Program-made: the position numbers and the translations under genes | DNA from: Dermatophilaceae bacterium Soc4.6 | GTDB lineage: Bacteria > Actinomycetota > Actinomycetes > Actinomycetales > Dermatophilaceae | Direction of reading: 5' to 3' | Assembly (NCBI GenBank): GCA_039889245.1 | Contig: JAZGVH010000002.1 | Location: forward strand, 4,402,001-4,466,000 | Length of the DNA: 64,000 nucleotides | Shown here: positions 17,020 through 25,838 of the stretch, piece after piece | Layout: each line of letters starts with the position of its first letter | How positions within the stretch are numbered: the first letter of the stretch is position 1 | Notes under the pieces: generated by a model | Told to the model about the DNA's origin: nothing | Seen by the model: the letters and a program-made list of their open reading frames with translations, nothing else | Databases searched by the model: none

Positions 17020-19743
17020 ATGGTCCCTGACCCGCCGGACGCCTTGCCCGTGCCGGTCTATCCCGCAGCCTGGGAGGCCGACGTCGTCCTGCGCGACGGG
17101 TCGGTCGCGCACGTGCGGCCGATCGGTCCCGACGACGCGCAGGCCCTGCAGACCTTCCACAAGCGCCAGTCGCCCGAGTCGACCTACCTGCGCTTCTTCG
17201 CGCCGCTGCGCGAGCTGAGCGCGCGCGACGTCCACCGGTTCACCCACGTCGACCACCACGACCGGGTGGCGCTGGTGGCGACGGTGCGTGACGACATCGT
17301 CGGTGTCGGTCGCTTCGACCGCATCGACAAGATCGACCACGGCGACCAGGAGGGGCACGACACAGCCGAGGTCGCCTTCAACATCAGCGACCACTTCCAG
17401 GGCCGAGGTGTCGGCTCGGTGCTGCTCGAGCACCTGGCGATGATCGCGCAGGAGGTCGGTGTCGAGCGCTTCACCGCGGAGGTCCTCCCGCAGAACCGCA
17501 AGATGCTCAACGTCTTCCGCGAGGCCGGCTACGACGTCAGCCACGCCTTCGAGGACGGCGTCATCGCCCTCTCCTTCGACATCCGCCCGACCGAGCAGTC
17601 GACCCTCGTGCGGCTGCAGCGCGAGCACCGCGCCGAGTCGATGAGCGTGAGGTCGGTGCTCTTCCCCCGGTCGGTCGCCGTCATCGGAGCGAGCAGGCGC
17701 CCCAACGCGATCGGTCATCGATTCCTGCGCAACATCATCGGGCAGCAGGGGAGCGGCTTCACCGGGCCGCTCCATGCCGTCCACCCCGAGGCCAGCGAGA
17801 TCCTCGGGGTCCCGGCCTACCCCACGGTCGGTGACGTGCCCGGGCCCGTCGACCTGGCCGTCGTCGTCGTGCCGGCCGACAAGGTGCTCGACGTGGTCGA
17901 CGACTGCGCCCGGGCCGGCGTGCGCACGCTGCTGGTCGCCTCGGCCGGTTTCGCCGAGAGCGGCGAGGAGGGCGTCCTGCTCCAGGAGTCGCTCCGCCGT
18001 CGAGCCCGGGCCAGTGGTCTGCGGGTCGTGGGCCCCAACTCGTTCGGCGTCATCAACACCCACCCCGACGTGCGCCTGAACGCCTCGCTCGCCACCGACG
18101 TGCCGAGGCGCGGCACGCTCGGCCTCTTCGCCCAGAGCGGCGCCCTGGGCATCGCCGTCCTCGGCTCGGCCAGCCGCCGCGGCCTCGGTGTCTCCGTCTT
18201 CGTCTCGGCCGGCAACCGCGCCGACGTCTCGGGCAACGACCTCATGCAGTACTGGATCGACGACGACGACACCGACGTCGTGGGGCTCTACCTCGAGTCG
18301 ATGGGCAACCCGCGCAAGTTCTCCCGCATCGCCCGTCAGCTGTCCAGGGCCAAGCCGGTCATCGTCGTCTCCTCGGGCGTCTCGGCCTTCAGCGCCCCGC
18401 CCGGACACCGCACCCGCCCCACCAAGGTGGCGCCCGAGGCCTTCGACGCGATGCTGCGCCAGGCCGGGGTCATCCGCACCGAGAACGTCCACCAGCTCTT
18501 CGACGTCGCGCAGCTGCTGCAGCACCAGCCGCTGCCGCGCGGTCGCCGCGTGGCCATCGTCGGCAACTCCCACGCCTTGGGCTCGCTCTCGGCCCAGGCG
18601 GCGCTCAGCTGGGGTCTGGAGGTCACCCACGGTCCGGTCTCCCTGCCGTCAGGAGCGCACGCGGAGGACTTCTCGGCCGCCCTGACCGCCGCGTTCGCCG
18701 ACGCCGAGGTCGACAGCGTGCTGACCTGTTTCATCCCCCCGCTCGAGACGGTCGACGACCAGGTCGTCGCCGCAGTGCGCGACGTCTCCTCCTGCTCCGC
18801 CAAGCCCTGCCTGGCCACCTTCCTCGGGATGCACGGCGTGACCGAGCAGCTGGAGGCCCGGCCCGACGGCGGCGACGGCCTGCGCCGCCGGGTGGTGCCC
18901 GCCTACGGCATGCCCGAGGACGCGGTGCGCGCCCTCGCTGCCGCGACCCGGTATGCCGCGTGGCGCGACCGCGACCGCGGTCACCTGGTGGATCCCGTGG
19001 GCATCGACCACGAGCGGGCGACGGCGGTCGTGGAGGGGGTCCTCACGCAGGACCCCGACGGTCGCACCCTCACCCGTGCGGAGGCGACCGAGCTGCTCGC
19101 GGCCTACGGGGTGAGGCTGTGGCCGGCGCAGCGCGTGCTGACAGCCGACGAGGCCGTGGTCGCGGCCGAGGGGCTCGGCTACCCCGTGGTGGTCAAGACC
19201 GTGTCGCCCGTGCTGCGCCACCAGACCGGCTCGACGGGGGTGCGGGTCGACCTCGAGGGCCCCGACGCCGTGCGCGCCGCGGTCGACTCGCTGCGGCTGC
19301 GCCTGGGGTCGTTCGCCACCGGTGACCTGCTCGTGCAGCAGATGGCCCTCCCGGGGGTGATCTGCGTGCTCACGACCCAGGAGGACCCGCTCTTCGGCCC
19401 GGTCGTGAGCTTCTCGGTCGCCGGCCCCCCTACCGAGCTGCTCGGGGACGTGGCCCACCGCATCCCCCCGCTCACCGACGTCGACGTCTCCGACCTCATC
19501 TCGTCCGTCCGCGCGGCGCCGCTGCTGCACGGCCACCGGGGGTCGATGCCGGTGCACCGGGCCGCCCTGTCGGACCTCGTCTCGCGGGTCTCGGCGCTCG
19601 CCGACCACCTGCCCAGGCTGGAGCGGGTGCACCTCAACCCCGTCAACGCCTGGTCGGGCGGGGTCGATGTGCTCGACGCCGAGATCTGCGTGCGGCCGGA
19701 GCTGACCCGGCGCAAGGACGCCGACCGGCGGGCCATGACGTAG
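17020..19743 (+). CDS. GNAT acetyltransferase fused to NDP-forming acyl-CoA synthetase-like domains (Pat-type)
   Basis: 907 aa. An N-terminal GNAT domain (about 15-190; acetyl-CoA loop near NISDHFQGRGVGSVLLEHL in part) precedes a CoA-binding Rossmann domain (about 210-330, SVAVIGASRRPNAIGH). A succinyl-CoA-ligase-like domain (about 340-600) and a C-terminal ATP-grasp domain (about 680-900) follow. This is the layout of bacterial protein lysine acetyltransferases of the Pat/PatZ group, which acetylate and inactivate acyl-CoA synthetases; GNAT at the N-terminus is the actinobacterial order. The phosphohistidine loop SHTG of active synthetases is replaced by GHRT around His463, so synthetase activity is doubtful. 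Confidence 0.88.
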   Translation: MVPDPPDALPVPVYPAAWEADVVLRDGSVAHVRPIGPDDAQALQTFHKRQSPESTYLRFFAPLRELSARDVHRFTHVDHHDRVALVATVRDDIVGVGRFDRIDKIDHGDQEGHDTAEVAFNISDHFQGRGVGSVLLEHLAMIAQEVGVERFTAEVLPQNRKMLNVFREAGYDVSHAFEDGVIALSFDIRPTEQSTLVRLQREHRAESMSVRSVLFPRSVAVIGASRRPNAIGHRFLRNIIGQQGSGFTGPLHAVHPEASEILGVPAYPTVGDVPGPVDLAVVVVPADKVLDVVDDCARAGVRTLLVASAGFAESGEEGVLLQESLRRRARASGLRVVGPNSFGVINTHPDVRLNASLATDVPRRGTLGLFAQSGALGIAVLGSASRRGLGVSVFVSAGNRADVSGNDLMQYWIDDDDTDVVGLYLESMGNPRKFSRIARQLSRAKPVIVVSSGVSAFSAPPGHRTRPTKVAPEAFDAMLRQAGVIRTENVHQLFDVAQLLQHQPLPRGRRVAIVGNSHALGSLSAQAALSWGLEVTHGPVSLPSGAHAEDFSAALTAAFADAEVDSVLTCFIPPLETVDDQVVAAVRDVSSCSAKPCLATFLGMHGVTEQLEARPDGGDGLRRRVVPAYGMPEDAVRALAAATRYAAWRDRDRGHLVDPVGIDHERATAVVEGVLTQDPDGRTLTRAEATELLAAYGVRLWPAQRVLTADEAVVAAEGLGYPVVVKTVSPVLRHQTGSTGVRVDLEGPDAVRAAVDSLRLRLGSFATGDLLVQQMALPGVICVLTTQEDPLFGPVVSFSVAGPPTELLGDVAHRIPPLTDVDVSDLISSVRAAPLLHGHRGSMPVHRAALSDLVSRVSALADHLPRLERVHLNPVNAWSGGVDVLDAEICVRPELTRRKDADRRAMT

Positions 19744-19770
19744 CCGTCGGCTGACCGTGGGCTCGACGCC

Positions 19771-19776
19771 TACACT
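19771..19776 (+). promoter_or_regulatory. -10 box TACACT for a leaderless acyltransferase transcript
   Basis: TACACT ends 6 nt before the GTG start at 19783, with no ribosome site in between; probable leaderless promoter. Confidence 0.55.
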
Positions 19777-19782
19777 CTTGCG

Positions 19783-21894
19783 GTGACCCAGACGAGCCAG
19801 GAGACGCGTGCGCCCCAGGGCCCGGCCCCCGGGGGGCCACCACCGGGGAAGGGGATCCGGCACGACATCCAGGCGCTGCGGGCCCTCGCGGTGTCGGCGG
19901 TGGTGCTCTACCACCTCTGGCCGACCAGGCTCCCCGGTGGCTACGTCGGGGTCGACGTCTTCTTCGTCGTCAGCGGCTTCCTGATCGCCAGCCACCTGCT
20001 CGAGGAGATCGAGCGCACCGGTCGGCTGCGTCCACTGCGGTTCTGGGCCCGACGGATGAAGCGGCTCGTGCCGGCGTCGGCACTCGTGCTCCTGACCACG
20101 ACGGCCGGCATCGTGGCCTTCGCGTCGCGCGACCGCTGGGCGCAGGACCTCTCCGAGGTCGTCGCCTCGGCGGTCCAGCTGGAGAACTGGCGGCTGGCCC
20201 ACGACGCGGTCGACTACCTGGCGTCGGCCAACGGCGAGTCACCCACCCGTCACTTCTGGTCGCTCTCGGTCGAGGAGCAGTTCTACGTGGGGCTTCCGTT
20301 GCTCCTGCTGCTCACTCACTGGGTGGGTGGCCGGGTGCACCGAGCGCGCGGGCACCTCGGCGTGTCTCCGGCCCGCGGGCCGGTCATCACGATGCTGACG
20401 GGCGTGGGAGTGGCCTCGCTCGTCCTCTCGGTCGTCCAGACCACGACGACACCGAGCACGGCCTACTTCTCCACCCTCACCCGCGCCTGGGAGTTCGTGG
20501 CCGGGGCGCTGCTCGCCGCGATCGGCGTCTCGGCGCGACGGCACCGGGTGCTGCCGTGGGTGGGCGTCGGCGCGATCGTCGTGGGGTGCTTCGCCTACGG
20601 GGCGGGCACGGCGTTCCCGGGCTACGCAGCCGCCCTCCCCGTCGCGGGTGCCGCGCTCGCCCTGTGGTCCGGCGCCGGGTCGACCCTCGCCCGGGTAGGG
20701 CAGCTCGCGCCGGTCGCCCTGCTGGGGTCGGTCTCCTACGCCGCCTACCTGTGGCACTGGCCACTGCTCACCCTGCTGCCCGAAGCCACCGGGCGGGCGC
20801 TCACCACGACCGACAAGCTGGTCGTGGTCGCGCTGACCATCGGGATCGCGTGGGTGTCCACCCGCTTCGTCGAGGAGCCCATTCGCTTCGGCCCCCGGCT
20901 GCTCGGCGGCCGTCGGCCACGCGCCGTCGTGCTCTGGTGCGCCGCCGCGACGAGCGTCGTGGTCGTGCTCGCCCTCGGTCTGTCGCACTACCAGGCCGGC
21001 GTCGACGAGCGGAGCCTGGCGACGGCGCGGTCCGCCCTCACCAGCCCGACCGGTTGCCTGGGCGCGCGGTCGATGGACCCGGCCCTGTCGCCCTGCGTCG
21101 AGGCGGGCCTCGACGGGGTCCTGCTCCCGGACCCGGCCGCGGTCGAGAAGGACGACGACAACCTGCCCGAGTGCTGGGGCAGCGACGGCGACGGGAAGCC
21201 GAGGGTGTGTCCGCTCGGACCGGCCACCGGCTGGACGAAGCACCTCATCGCCATCGGCGACTCCCACAGCAACACCTTCATCGGGGCCTACCGACGCATC
21301 GCGCAGGAGCGCAACTGGCGCATCGACCTCACGGGCACCGGCGGGTGCTACCTGACCGCGTCGGCGCAGCGGCAGCCGTCGGCCGACCTCTCTGCCGCCT
21401 GCGAGGCGTGGCGGTCGGCTGTGCTCGAGATCGCGCGCACGAGCAAGGTCGATGCCGTCATCGTGACCCACTCCCGGCTCGACCACCCGGCCATCGACGC
21501 GACCGGTGCGGTGACGCGCGCGGCCACCGTCGACGGGCTGGTCGCCGCCTGGCGCGAGCTGCCCGACGTGCCGATCGTCGCCGTGCTCGACAACCCAGCG
21601 ATGACGCCCGGCACGACCGCGTGCATCCTCCGCGAGGGCAAGGCGGCCGCGACCGCGTGCGCCATCCCCCGGGCCCAGGCACTGCGCGGGATCGACGGGC
21701 AGACGGAGGCCGCGGCGCAGGTGCCGAGGGCCAAGGTGGTCGACCTGACGTCGTTCTACTGCACCGCGACGACCTGCCCGCCGGTGATCGGTCACGTGGT
21801 CGTCTACCGCGACCAGTCGCACCTGTCGGCCACCTACGTGGCGAGCCTCGTGCCCTACCTCGAGCGTGCGGTGGCGTCGGCGCTCGGGTGGTGA
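19783..21894 (+). CDS. acyltransferase-3 / SGNH hydrolase fusion (OafA/OatA-like)
   Basis: 703-residue membrane enzyme that O-acetylates extracytoplasmic glycans. The acyltransferase-3 domain has about ten to eleven helices (residues about 30-410): LRALAVSAVVLYHLWP, the GVDVFFVVSGFLI motif, the RRMKRLVPASALVL region and FWSLSVEEQFY. The C-terminal extracytoplasmic SGNH domain (about 480-700) has the nucleophile block IGDSHSNTF and the terminal DQSHLS block with the catalytic Asp-His. The target (peptidoglycan, teichoic or other glycan) is not determined. The adjacent DUF2304/GT2 pair points to surface-polysaccharide work. Confidence 0.92.
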   Translation: MTQTSQETRAPQGPAPGGPPPGKGIRHDIQALRALAVSAVVLYHLWPTRLPGGYVGVDVFFVVSGFLIASHLLEEIERTGRLRPLRFWARRMKRLVPASALVLLTTTAGIVAFASRDRWAQDLSEVVASAVQLENWRLAHDAVDYLASANGESPTRHFWSLSVEEQFYVGLPLLLLLTHWVGGRVHRARGHLGVSPARGPVITMLTGVGVASLVLSVVQTTTTPSTAYFSTLTRAWEFVAGALLAAIGVSARRHRVLPWVGVGAIVVGCFAYGAGTAFPGYAAALPVAGAALALWSGAGSTLARVGQLAPVALLGSVSYAAYLWHWPLLTLLPEATGRALTTTDKLVVVALTIGIAWVSTRFVEEPIRFGPRLLGGRRPRAVVLWCAAATSVVVVLALGLSHYQAGVDERSLATARSALTSPTGCLGARSMDPALSPCVEAGLDGVLLPDPAAVEKDDDNLPECWGSDGDGKPRVCPLGPATGWTKHLIAIGDSHSNTFIGAYRRIAQERNWRIDLTGTGGCYLTASAQRQPSADLSAACEAWRSAVLEIARTSKVDAVIVTHSRLDHPAIDATGAVTRAATVDGLVAAWRELPDVPIVAVLDNPAMTPGTTACILREGKAAATACAIPRAQALRGIDGQTEAAAQVPRAKVVDLTSFYCTATTCPPVIGHVVVYRDQSHLSATYVASLVPYLERAVASALGW

Positions 21895-21909
21895 CCCCGC
21901 CGGCGACGG

Positions 21910-22341
21910 CTACGGGGTGCCCGTCGCACCCGGCCCCTGCGCCCCGGGTGCGGGCCCGGGTGCGGTCGCGTGGGGGCCCTCCCCGGCCGCGAAGCGCTGG
22001 TCGACGTCGAGCCGCAGCAGCGCGACCTCCTCGGCGACGGTACGGGTCGTCTCCTCGAGCCGCGAGAGCTCGAGGCTGAGCTGGATGCAGACGACCAGCA
22101 GGGCGAGGGACGCCAGGATGAAGACGAGGTTGATGGGGGTCGTGACACCGGTCAGCCGGGTCAGCCCCTGGGTCACCTGCGGGACGAAGCCCAGGAAGAC
22201 CAGCCCGAGGACCAGCACCACCCAGATGACGGAGTACTTCTCGCGCAGCCGCTGGCTGCGCAGCAACCAGGCCAGCGTGACCAGCAGCACGACGCACACA
22301 CCGATGGCGAAGGGATAGCCACTGACGTCACGCAGGCTCAC
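21910..22341 (-). CDS. DUF2304 membrane protein
   Basis: 143 aa with three hydrophobic helices (about 10-27, 38-57 and 68-90), a coiled-coil-like segment (LSRLEETTRTVAEEVALLRLD in part) and a Pro/Gly tail. DUF2304 proteins almost always accompany a GT2 glycosyltransferase, as here, and may anchor or assist it. The GTG start at 22341 overlaps the glycosyltransferase stop in a GTGA junction and follows a strong AAGGAGGTGA. It converges on the acyltransferase gene with 15 nt between stops. Confidence 0.88.
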   Translation of the reverse strand: MSLRDVSGYPFAIGVCVVLLVTLAWLLRSQRLREKYSVIWVVLVLGLVFLGFVPQVTQGLTRLTGVTTPINLVFILASLALLVVCIQLSLELSRLEETTRTVAEEVALLRLDVDQRFAAGEGPHATAPGPAPGAQGPGATGTP

Positions 22342-23129
22342 CGCGTCACCTCCTTCTGCTCGTGGGTCTCGAGGGGGGCTCGGTGCTCGACGGAGGGGGG
22401 GTGCGCGTCCTGCGGGGTGGACCGCGGCCGGGTGAGCGAGAAGGCGAGCGCCGTGAGCGCGCGGCCGAGGAAGACCATCGAGCGCAGGGGCCCGGTCGAG
22501 GGCTCGCCTCCGGCTCGGGCCCGCATCGAGACCTCGACCTCGCGCACGACCAGGCCGGCCCGGGTGGCGACGACGAGCGCCTCGACGGTGTCGCCGAGGT
22601 AGTCCGGGGGGAACGACGCGGCGAAGAGGTCGATCGCCCGCACGTTGCAGGCCCGGAACCCCGAGGTGGTGTCGGTGAGGCGGGTGTGCGCGACCCTGGA
22701 CAGGACCACCGACAGGACCGTCATGGCCCAGCGGCGCGGGCCGTGCCCGGGGGCGGCCTCGTCGTCGCGGCGACGCGCGCCGATGGCGATGTCGGCGCCG
22801 GCCGCGAGCTCGGCGAGGAGCCTCGGCACCTGCGACGGGTCGTGCTGACCGTCGGCGTCGACCTGCACCACGACGGAGTAACCCCGACGGCGGGCGTGAC
22901 GGAAGCCTGTGCGCAACGCGGCCCCCACACCGAGGTTGACCGGCAGGGTGGCCACGCTGACCCCCGGCACGCCCGCCGCCAGCGCGACGCGGGTCGTGGC
23001 GTCGGTCGAGCCGTCGTCGACCACGAGCACGTCGACCTCGGGCAGGGCGGCCCGGATCTCGCGCAGGACGTCGGGCAGGGTCGCCTGCTCGTTCCAGGCG
23101 GGGACGACGACGAGGACGGACGCGGGCAC
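22338..23129 (-). CDS. family 2 glycosyltransferase (polyprenyl-phosphate sugar transferase type)
   Basis: 263 aa GT-A fold enzyme. Visible motifs are VVVPAWNEQATLPDVL, VVDDGSTD (nucleotide-sugar binding), VQVDADGQHDP (metal-binding DxD region) and TSGFRACN. No membrane helices follow, which fits dolichol/polyprenyl-phosphate mannosyl- or glucosyltransferases; the donor is unknown. The start is the GTG at 23129, whose upstream -10 box suggests a leaderless mRNA. The downstream DUF2304 gene is translationally coupled. Confidence 0.9.
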   Translation of the reverse strand: MPASVLVVVPAWNEQATLPDVLREIRAALPEVDVLVVDDGSTDATTRVALAAGVPGVSVATLPVNLGVGAALRTGFRHARRRGYSVVVQVDADGQHDPSQVPRLLAELAAGADIAIGARRRDDEAAPGHGPRRWAMTVLSVVLSRVAHTRLTDTTSGFRACNVRAIDLFAASFPPDYLGDTVEALVVATRAGLVVREVEVSMRARAGGEPSTGPLRSMVFLGRALTALAFSLTRPRSTPQDAHPPSVEHRAPLETHEQKEVTR

Positions 23130-23136
23130 GAGGCCG

Positions 23137-23142
23137 AGGGTA
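23137..23142 (-). promoter_or_regulatory. -10 box TACCCT for the leaderless glycosyltransferase transcript
   Basis: On the minus strand TACCCT ends 7 nt before the GTG start at 23129. Confidence 0.5.
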
Positions 23143-23240
23143 GCCGCCCCGCGGGTCCAGCGGCCCGTCGGCGACGCACTGGCCGGTCCACGGGGCGTCG
23201 TGCGCCACCGGTCGGTACCGGCTCTGAGAGGATGTGTCGC

Positions 23241-23858
23241 ATGACGCCGCATCCATCCCCCTCGGCTCAGTCCCGCGGGGCGGGCCTCCCTGCTCCGCTG
23301 GCCTCTGCCATCGACACTGCCGGCTACTACCCGACGCTCGTCGCCGACGTCGTGTCGGCGGCCCTCGGCACCGAGTCGGTCGTGGCCCACCTGGTCTACC
23401 AGGAGACGACCTTCGACCAGGAGACCGTTCGTCGCCACCTCACGGTGCTGGCCGTGACCGGCTCGACGCTCGTGATCACGCACGCCGACGACCACGACGA
23501 GCACGAGCCGGGCCGGGCGGTCGTGACCGCGACCAGCGAGACGGTGCCCCTGCACGCCGTCCGCGGCGTGATGCTCACCCACGTGGTCGCGTCGCCCGAC
23601 TCCTACGTCACCGGGTCGCTCGGGCAGGAGCTCACCCTGACGATCGGCTGGGGCGCGGTCAGCCGGCTCGACCTCGTGCCCGCGACCTGCGGAGACCCCG
23701 ACTGCGACTCCGACCACGGGTTCGAGGGCACGGTCGCCTCCGACGACATCTCGTTGCGGATCAGCGCCGCGGCCGAGGGTGACGACGCCCTCGCCGACGC
23801 CCTGAACTTCGCCCGGGTGCTCTCCTCGTCCATCGGCGGCCCGATCGCCGCCGCATGA
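23241..23858 (+). CDS. DUF5998 family protein
   Basis: 205-residue actinobacterial protein of unknown function, without signal peptide or membrane helix. Features visible are GYYPTLVADVV near the N-terminus, VYQETTFDQETVRRHL, and a Cys pair TCGDPDCDSDHG that might bind a metal. The ATG at 23241 follows GAGAGGA. It is the first gene of a rightward run with the phosphodiesterase and tdk. Confidence 0.82.
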   Translation: MTPHPSPSAQSRGAGLPAPLASAIDTAGYYPTLVADVVSAALGTESVVAHLVYQETTFDQETVRRHLTVLAVTGSTLVITHADDHDEHEPGRAVVTATSETVPLHAVRGVMLTHVVASPDSYVTGSLGQELTLTIGWGAVSRLDLVPATCGDPDCDSDHGFEGTVASDDISLRISAAAEGDDALADALNFARVLSSSIGGPIAAA

Positions 23859-23877
23859 CCGCCTCGCCGGTCGGCCG

Positions 23878-25023
23878 GTGAGCAGCACCGTCCCCGACCC
23901 GCCGGCCTACGGCGGGGCCAGCCTGGGCGCCGTCCTCCCGGCGGTCGCCGACAGCCTCGGCGTCCGCCCGTATGCCGGGTGCGACCCCTTCGCACTCGCG
24001 CCCGCCCGCCGGGCGGTCGTCGTCCTGGTCGACGGGCTGGGCCTCGAGCTGCTGTTGCGCCGGGGTGGGCACGCACCGTTCCTGCGCTCCCACCTGCCCC
24101 GCGCGGCCCGGCTCGACTGCGGCTTTCCCTCGACGACGGCCACGTCGATGGGCAGCTTCGGCACCGGGCTGCCTCCGGGCGCCCACGGCCTGGTGGGCTA
24201 CGAGGTGATGATGCCGGGGCAGGACCGCCTGCTCAACGAGCTCTCCTGGGAGGACGGCCCCGACCCCTTCGCCTGGCAGCCCGCTCGCACCGTCTTCGAG
24301 CAGGTGCAGTCGCACGGGGTCGAGGTCACGAGGGTGGGCCCGGGGTTCTTCGACGGCTCCGGGCTGACCAACGCCGCCCTGCGGGGCGGGCGCTTCACGG
24401 CGGCCCGCGGGCTGTCCGACCGGGTCGACGCCGCCGTCGCCGCGGTGCGCGCCAGCCCGCGGACACTCGTCTACCTCTACTGGGGTGAGCTCGACAAGGT
24501 CGGCCACGTGCACGGGTGCGAGTCGCGGCAGTGGGGGGACGAGCTCGAGACCGTCGACGCGGGCCTGCGTGACCTCGCCCTGCGGGTGCCCGACGACACC
24601 GCGGTCTACGTCACCGCCGACCACGGCATGGTCGACGTCCCGCACGATCTGCGGATCGACCTGGCGCACGACGCCGAGCTGCACCGCGGCATCCGGCACG
24701 TGGGTGGGGAGCCGCGCAGCCCCCAGCTCCACTGCGAGGCCGGAGCGACCCCTGACGTGCTCGCGACCTGGCGCGAGCGGCTGGCTACCCACGCATGGGT
24801 GCTCAGCCGTGACGAGGCGGTCGAGGCGGGGTGGTTCGGTGCCGTCCGCGAGGAGGTGCTCCCACGCATCGGCGACGTCGTCGCCCTCATGCGCGACAAC
24901 TTCGCCGTTGTCCACTCGGCCCGCATGCGGCCCGAGGTGCTGGCGCTGCTCGGTCTGCACGGCTCGGTCAGTGCCGACGAGCGGGCCGTGCCCCTGGTCC
25001 GCGTGCCCGCGCGCAGCGCATAG
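23878..25023 (+). CDS. alkaline-phosphatase-superfamily phosphodiesterase / nucleotide pyrophosphatase
   Basis: 381 aa, related to type I phosphodiesterase/nucleotide pyrophosphatases. The metal-binding Asp lies in VVVLVDGLG; the nucleophile region is FPSTTATSMGSFGTG, where a Thr is the likely nucleophile. Further ligands lie in YWGELDKVGHVHG and in TADHGMVD. There is no signal peptide, so the substrate is probably a cytosolic phosphodiester; it is not identifiable. The GTG start is 20 nt after the DUF5998 stop with no clear ribosome site. Confidence 0.87.
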   Translation: MSSTVPDPPAYGGASLGAVLPAVADSLGVRPYAGCDPFALAPARRAVVVLVDGLGLELLLRRGGHAPFLRSHLPRAARLDCGFPSTTATSMGSFGTGLPPGAHGLVGYEVMMPGQDRLLNELSWEDGPDPFAWQPARTVFEQVQSHGVEVTRVGPGFFDGSGLTNAALRGGRFTAARGLSDRVDAAVAAVRASPRTLVYLYWGELDKVGHVHGCESRQWGDELETVDAGLRDLALRVPDDTAVYVTADHGMVDVPHDLRIDLAHDAELHRGIRHVGGEPRSPQLHCEAGATPDVLATWRERLATHAWVLSRDEAVEAGWFGAVREEVLPRIGDVVALMRDNFAVVHSARMRPEVLALLGLHGSVSADERAVPLVRVPARSA

Positions 25024-25026
25024 GGT
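25021..25026 (+). promoter_or_regulatory. -10 box TAGGGT for a leaderless tdk transcript
   Basis: TAGGGT ends 6 nt before the GTG at 25033. Its first three bases are the TAG stop of the upstream gene. Confidence 0.5.
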
Positions 25027-25032
25027 CTCGTG

Positions 25033-25749
25033 GTGGCCGAGCTCGTCTTCTTCAGCGGCACCATGGACTGCGGCAAGTCGACCCTTGCCCTGCAGATGGA
25101 CCACAACCACGCGGCCCGGGGCCGCTCGGGGCTGATCTTCACCAAGCTCGACAGAGCTGGCAACTCGGTGCTGTCGTCGCGGCTGGGGCTCGAGACGAGC
25201 GCCCGCGAGGTGCACGACGACCTCGACTTCTGGGAGGCCGTGGTCGCCCTGGCGAGCTCGGGCGCCCGCGTCGACTACCTGATCTGCGACGAGGCGCAGT
25301 TCTACGCCCCGGCGCAGGTCGACCAGCTCGCCCGGCTGGTCGACGAGATGTCGGTCGACGTCTACGCCTTCGGCATCACCTCAGACTTCCGCACCGAGCT
25401 CTTTCCCGGCTCCAAGCGGCTCATCGAGCTCGCCGACCGGGTGCAGGTGCTGCAGGTGGAGGCGCTCTGCTGGTGCGGTCAACGGGCCACCCACAACGCG
25501 CGGGTCGTCGACGGGGCGATGGTCGTCGAGGGCGAGCAGGTCGTCGTCGGCGACATCGGCGAGGGGGGCCCGGGCGCGAAGGCGACGGATCTCGCCCGAG
25601 CCGGGCGCTCCAGCCACCAGGTGGAGTACGAGGTGCTCTGCCGGCGCCACTACATGCGGCGGATGACCGCGCACGCGGCCCGGGCCGCCGCGATCAGCCC
25701 CGACGTGCTGCCCTTCGACCTCGACGTGTGTGCGGTGCCGCCCGTCTGA
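25033..25749 (+). CDS. tdk: thymidine kinase (type II)
   Basis: Salvage enzyme phosphorylating thymidine to dTMP (238 aa). The P-loop is SGTMDCGKSTLAL, the Walker B and catalytic Glu region is CDEAQFYAPAQVDQL, and a substrate-binding stretch FGITSDFRTELFPGSKRL follows in part. The usual zinc-site Cys are recognisable as CWCGQRATHN and a later CRRHYM. I use the GTG at 25033 because the -10 box is 6 nt before it; a GTG at 25030 is also in frame. Confidence 0.93.
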   Translation: MAELVFFSGTMDCGKSTLALQMDHNHAARGRSGLIFTKLDRAGNSVLSSRLGLETSAREVHDDLDFWEAVVALASSGARVDYLICDEAQFYAPAQVDQLARLVDEMSVDVYAFGITSDFRTELFPGSKRLIELADRVQVLQVEALCWCGQRATHNARVVDGAMVVEGEQVVVGDIGEGGPGAKATDLARAGRSSHQVEYEVLCRRHYMRRMTAHAARAAAISPDVLPFDLDVCAVPPV

Positions 25750-25756
25750 GCGCGCG

Positions 25757-25838
25757 CCGCACACGCCTTCACGTGAAGCCGTGTGCGGGCGGGGACCGGG
25801 CGCTGGCCCGCACACGCCTTCACGTGAAGCCCTGTGCG
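25757..25838. repeat. pair of palindromic repeats around CTTCACGTGAAG
   Basis: Copy 1 (25757-25788) is CCGCACACG-C-CTTCAC|GTGAAG-C-CGTGTGCGG, a 32-bp palindrome with a single C:C mismatch. Copy 2 (25809-25838) has the same left half and one more mismatch. They lie between the convergent tdk and 2H phosphoesterase genes, and copy 2 contains the latter's stop codon. They could act as a bidirectional terminator or be copies of a dispersed palindromic repeat. Confidence 0.7.
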
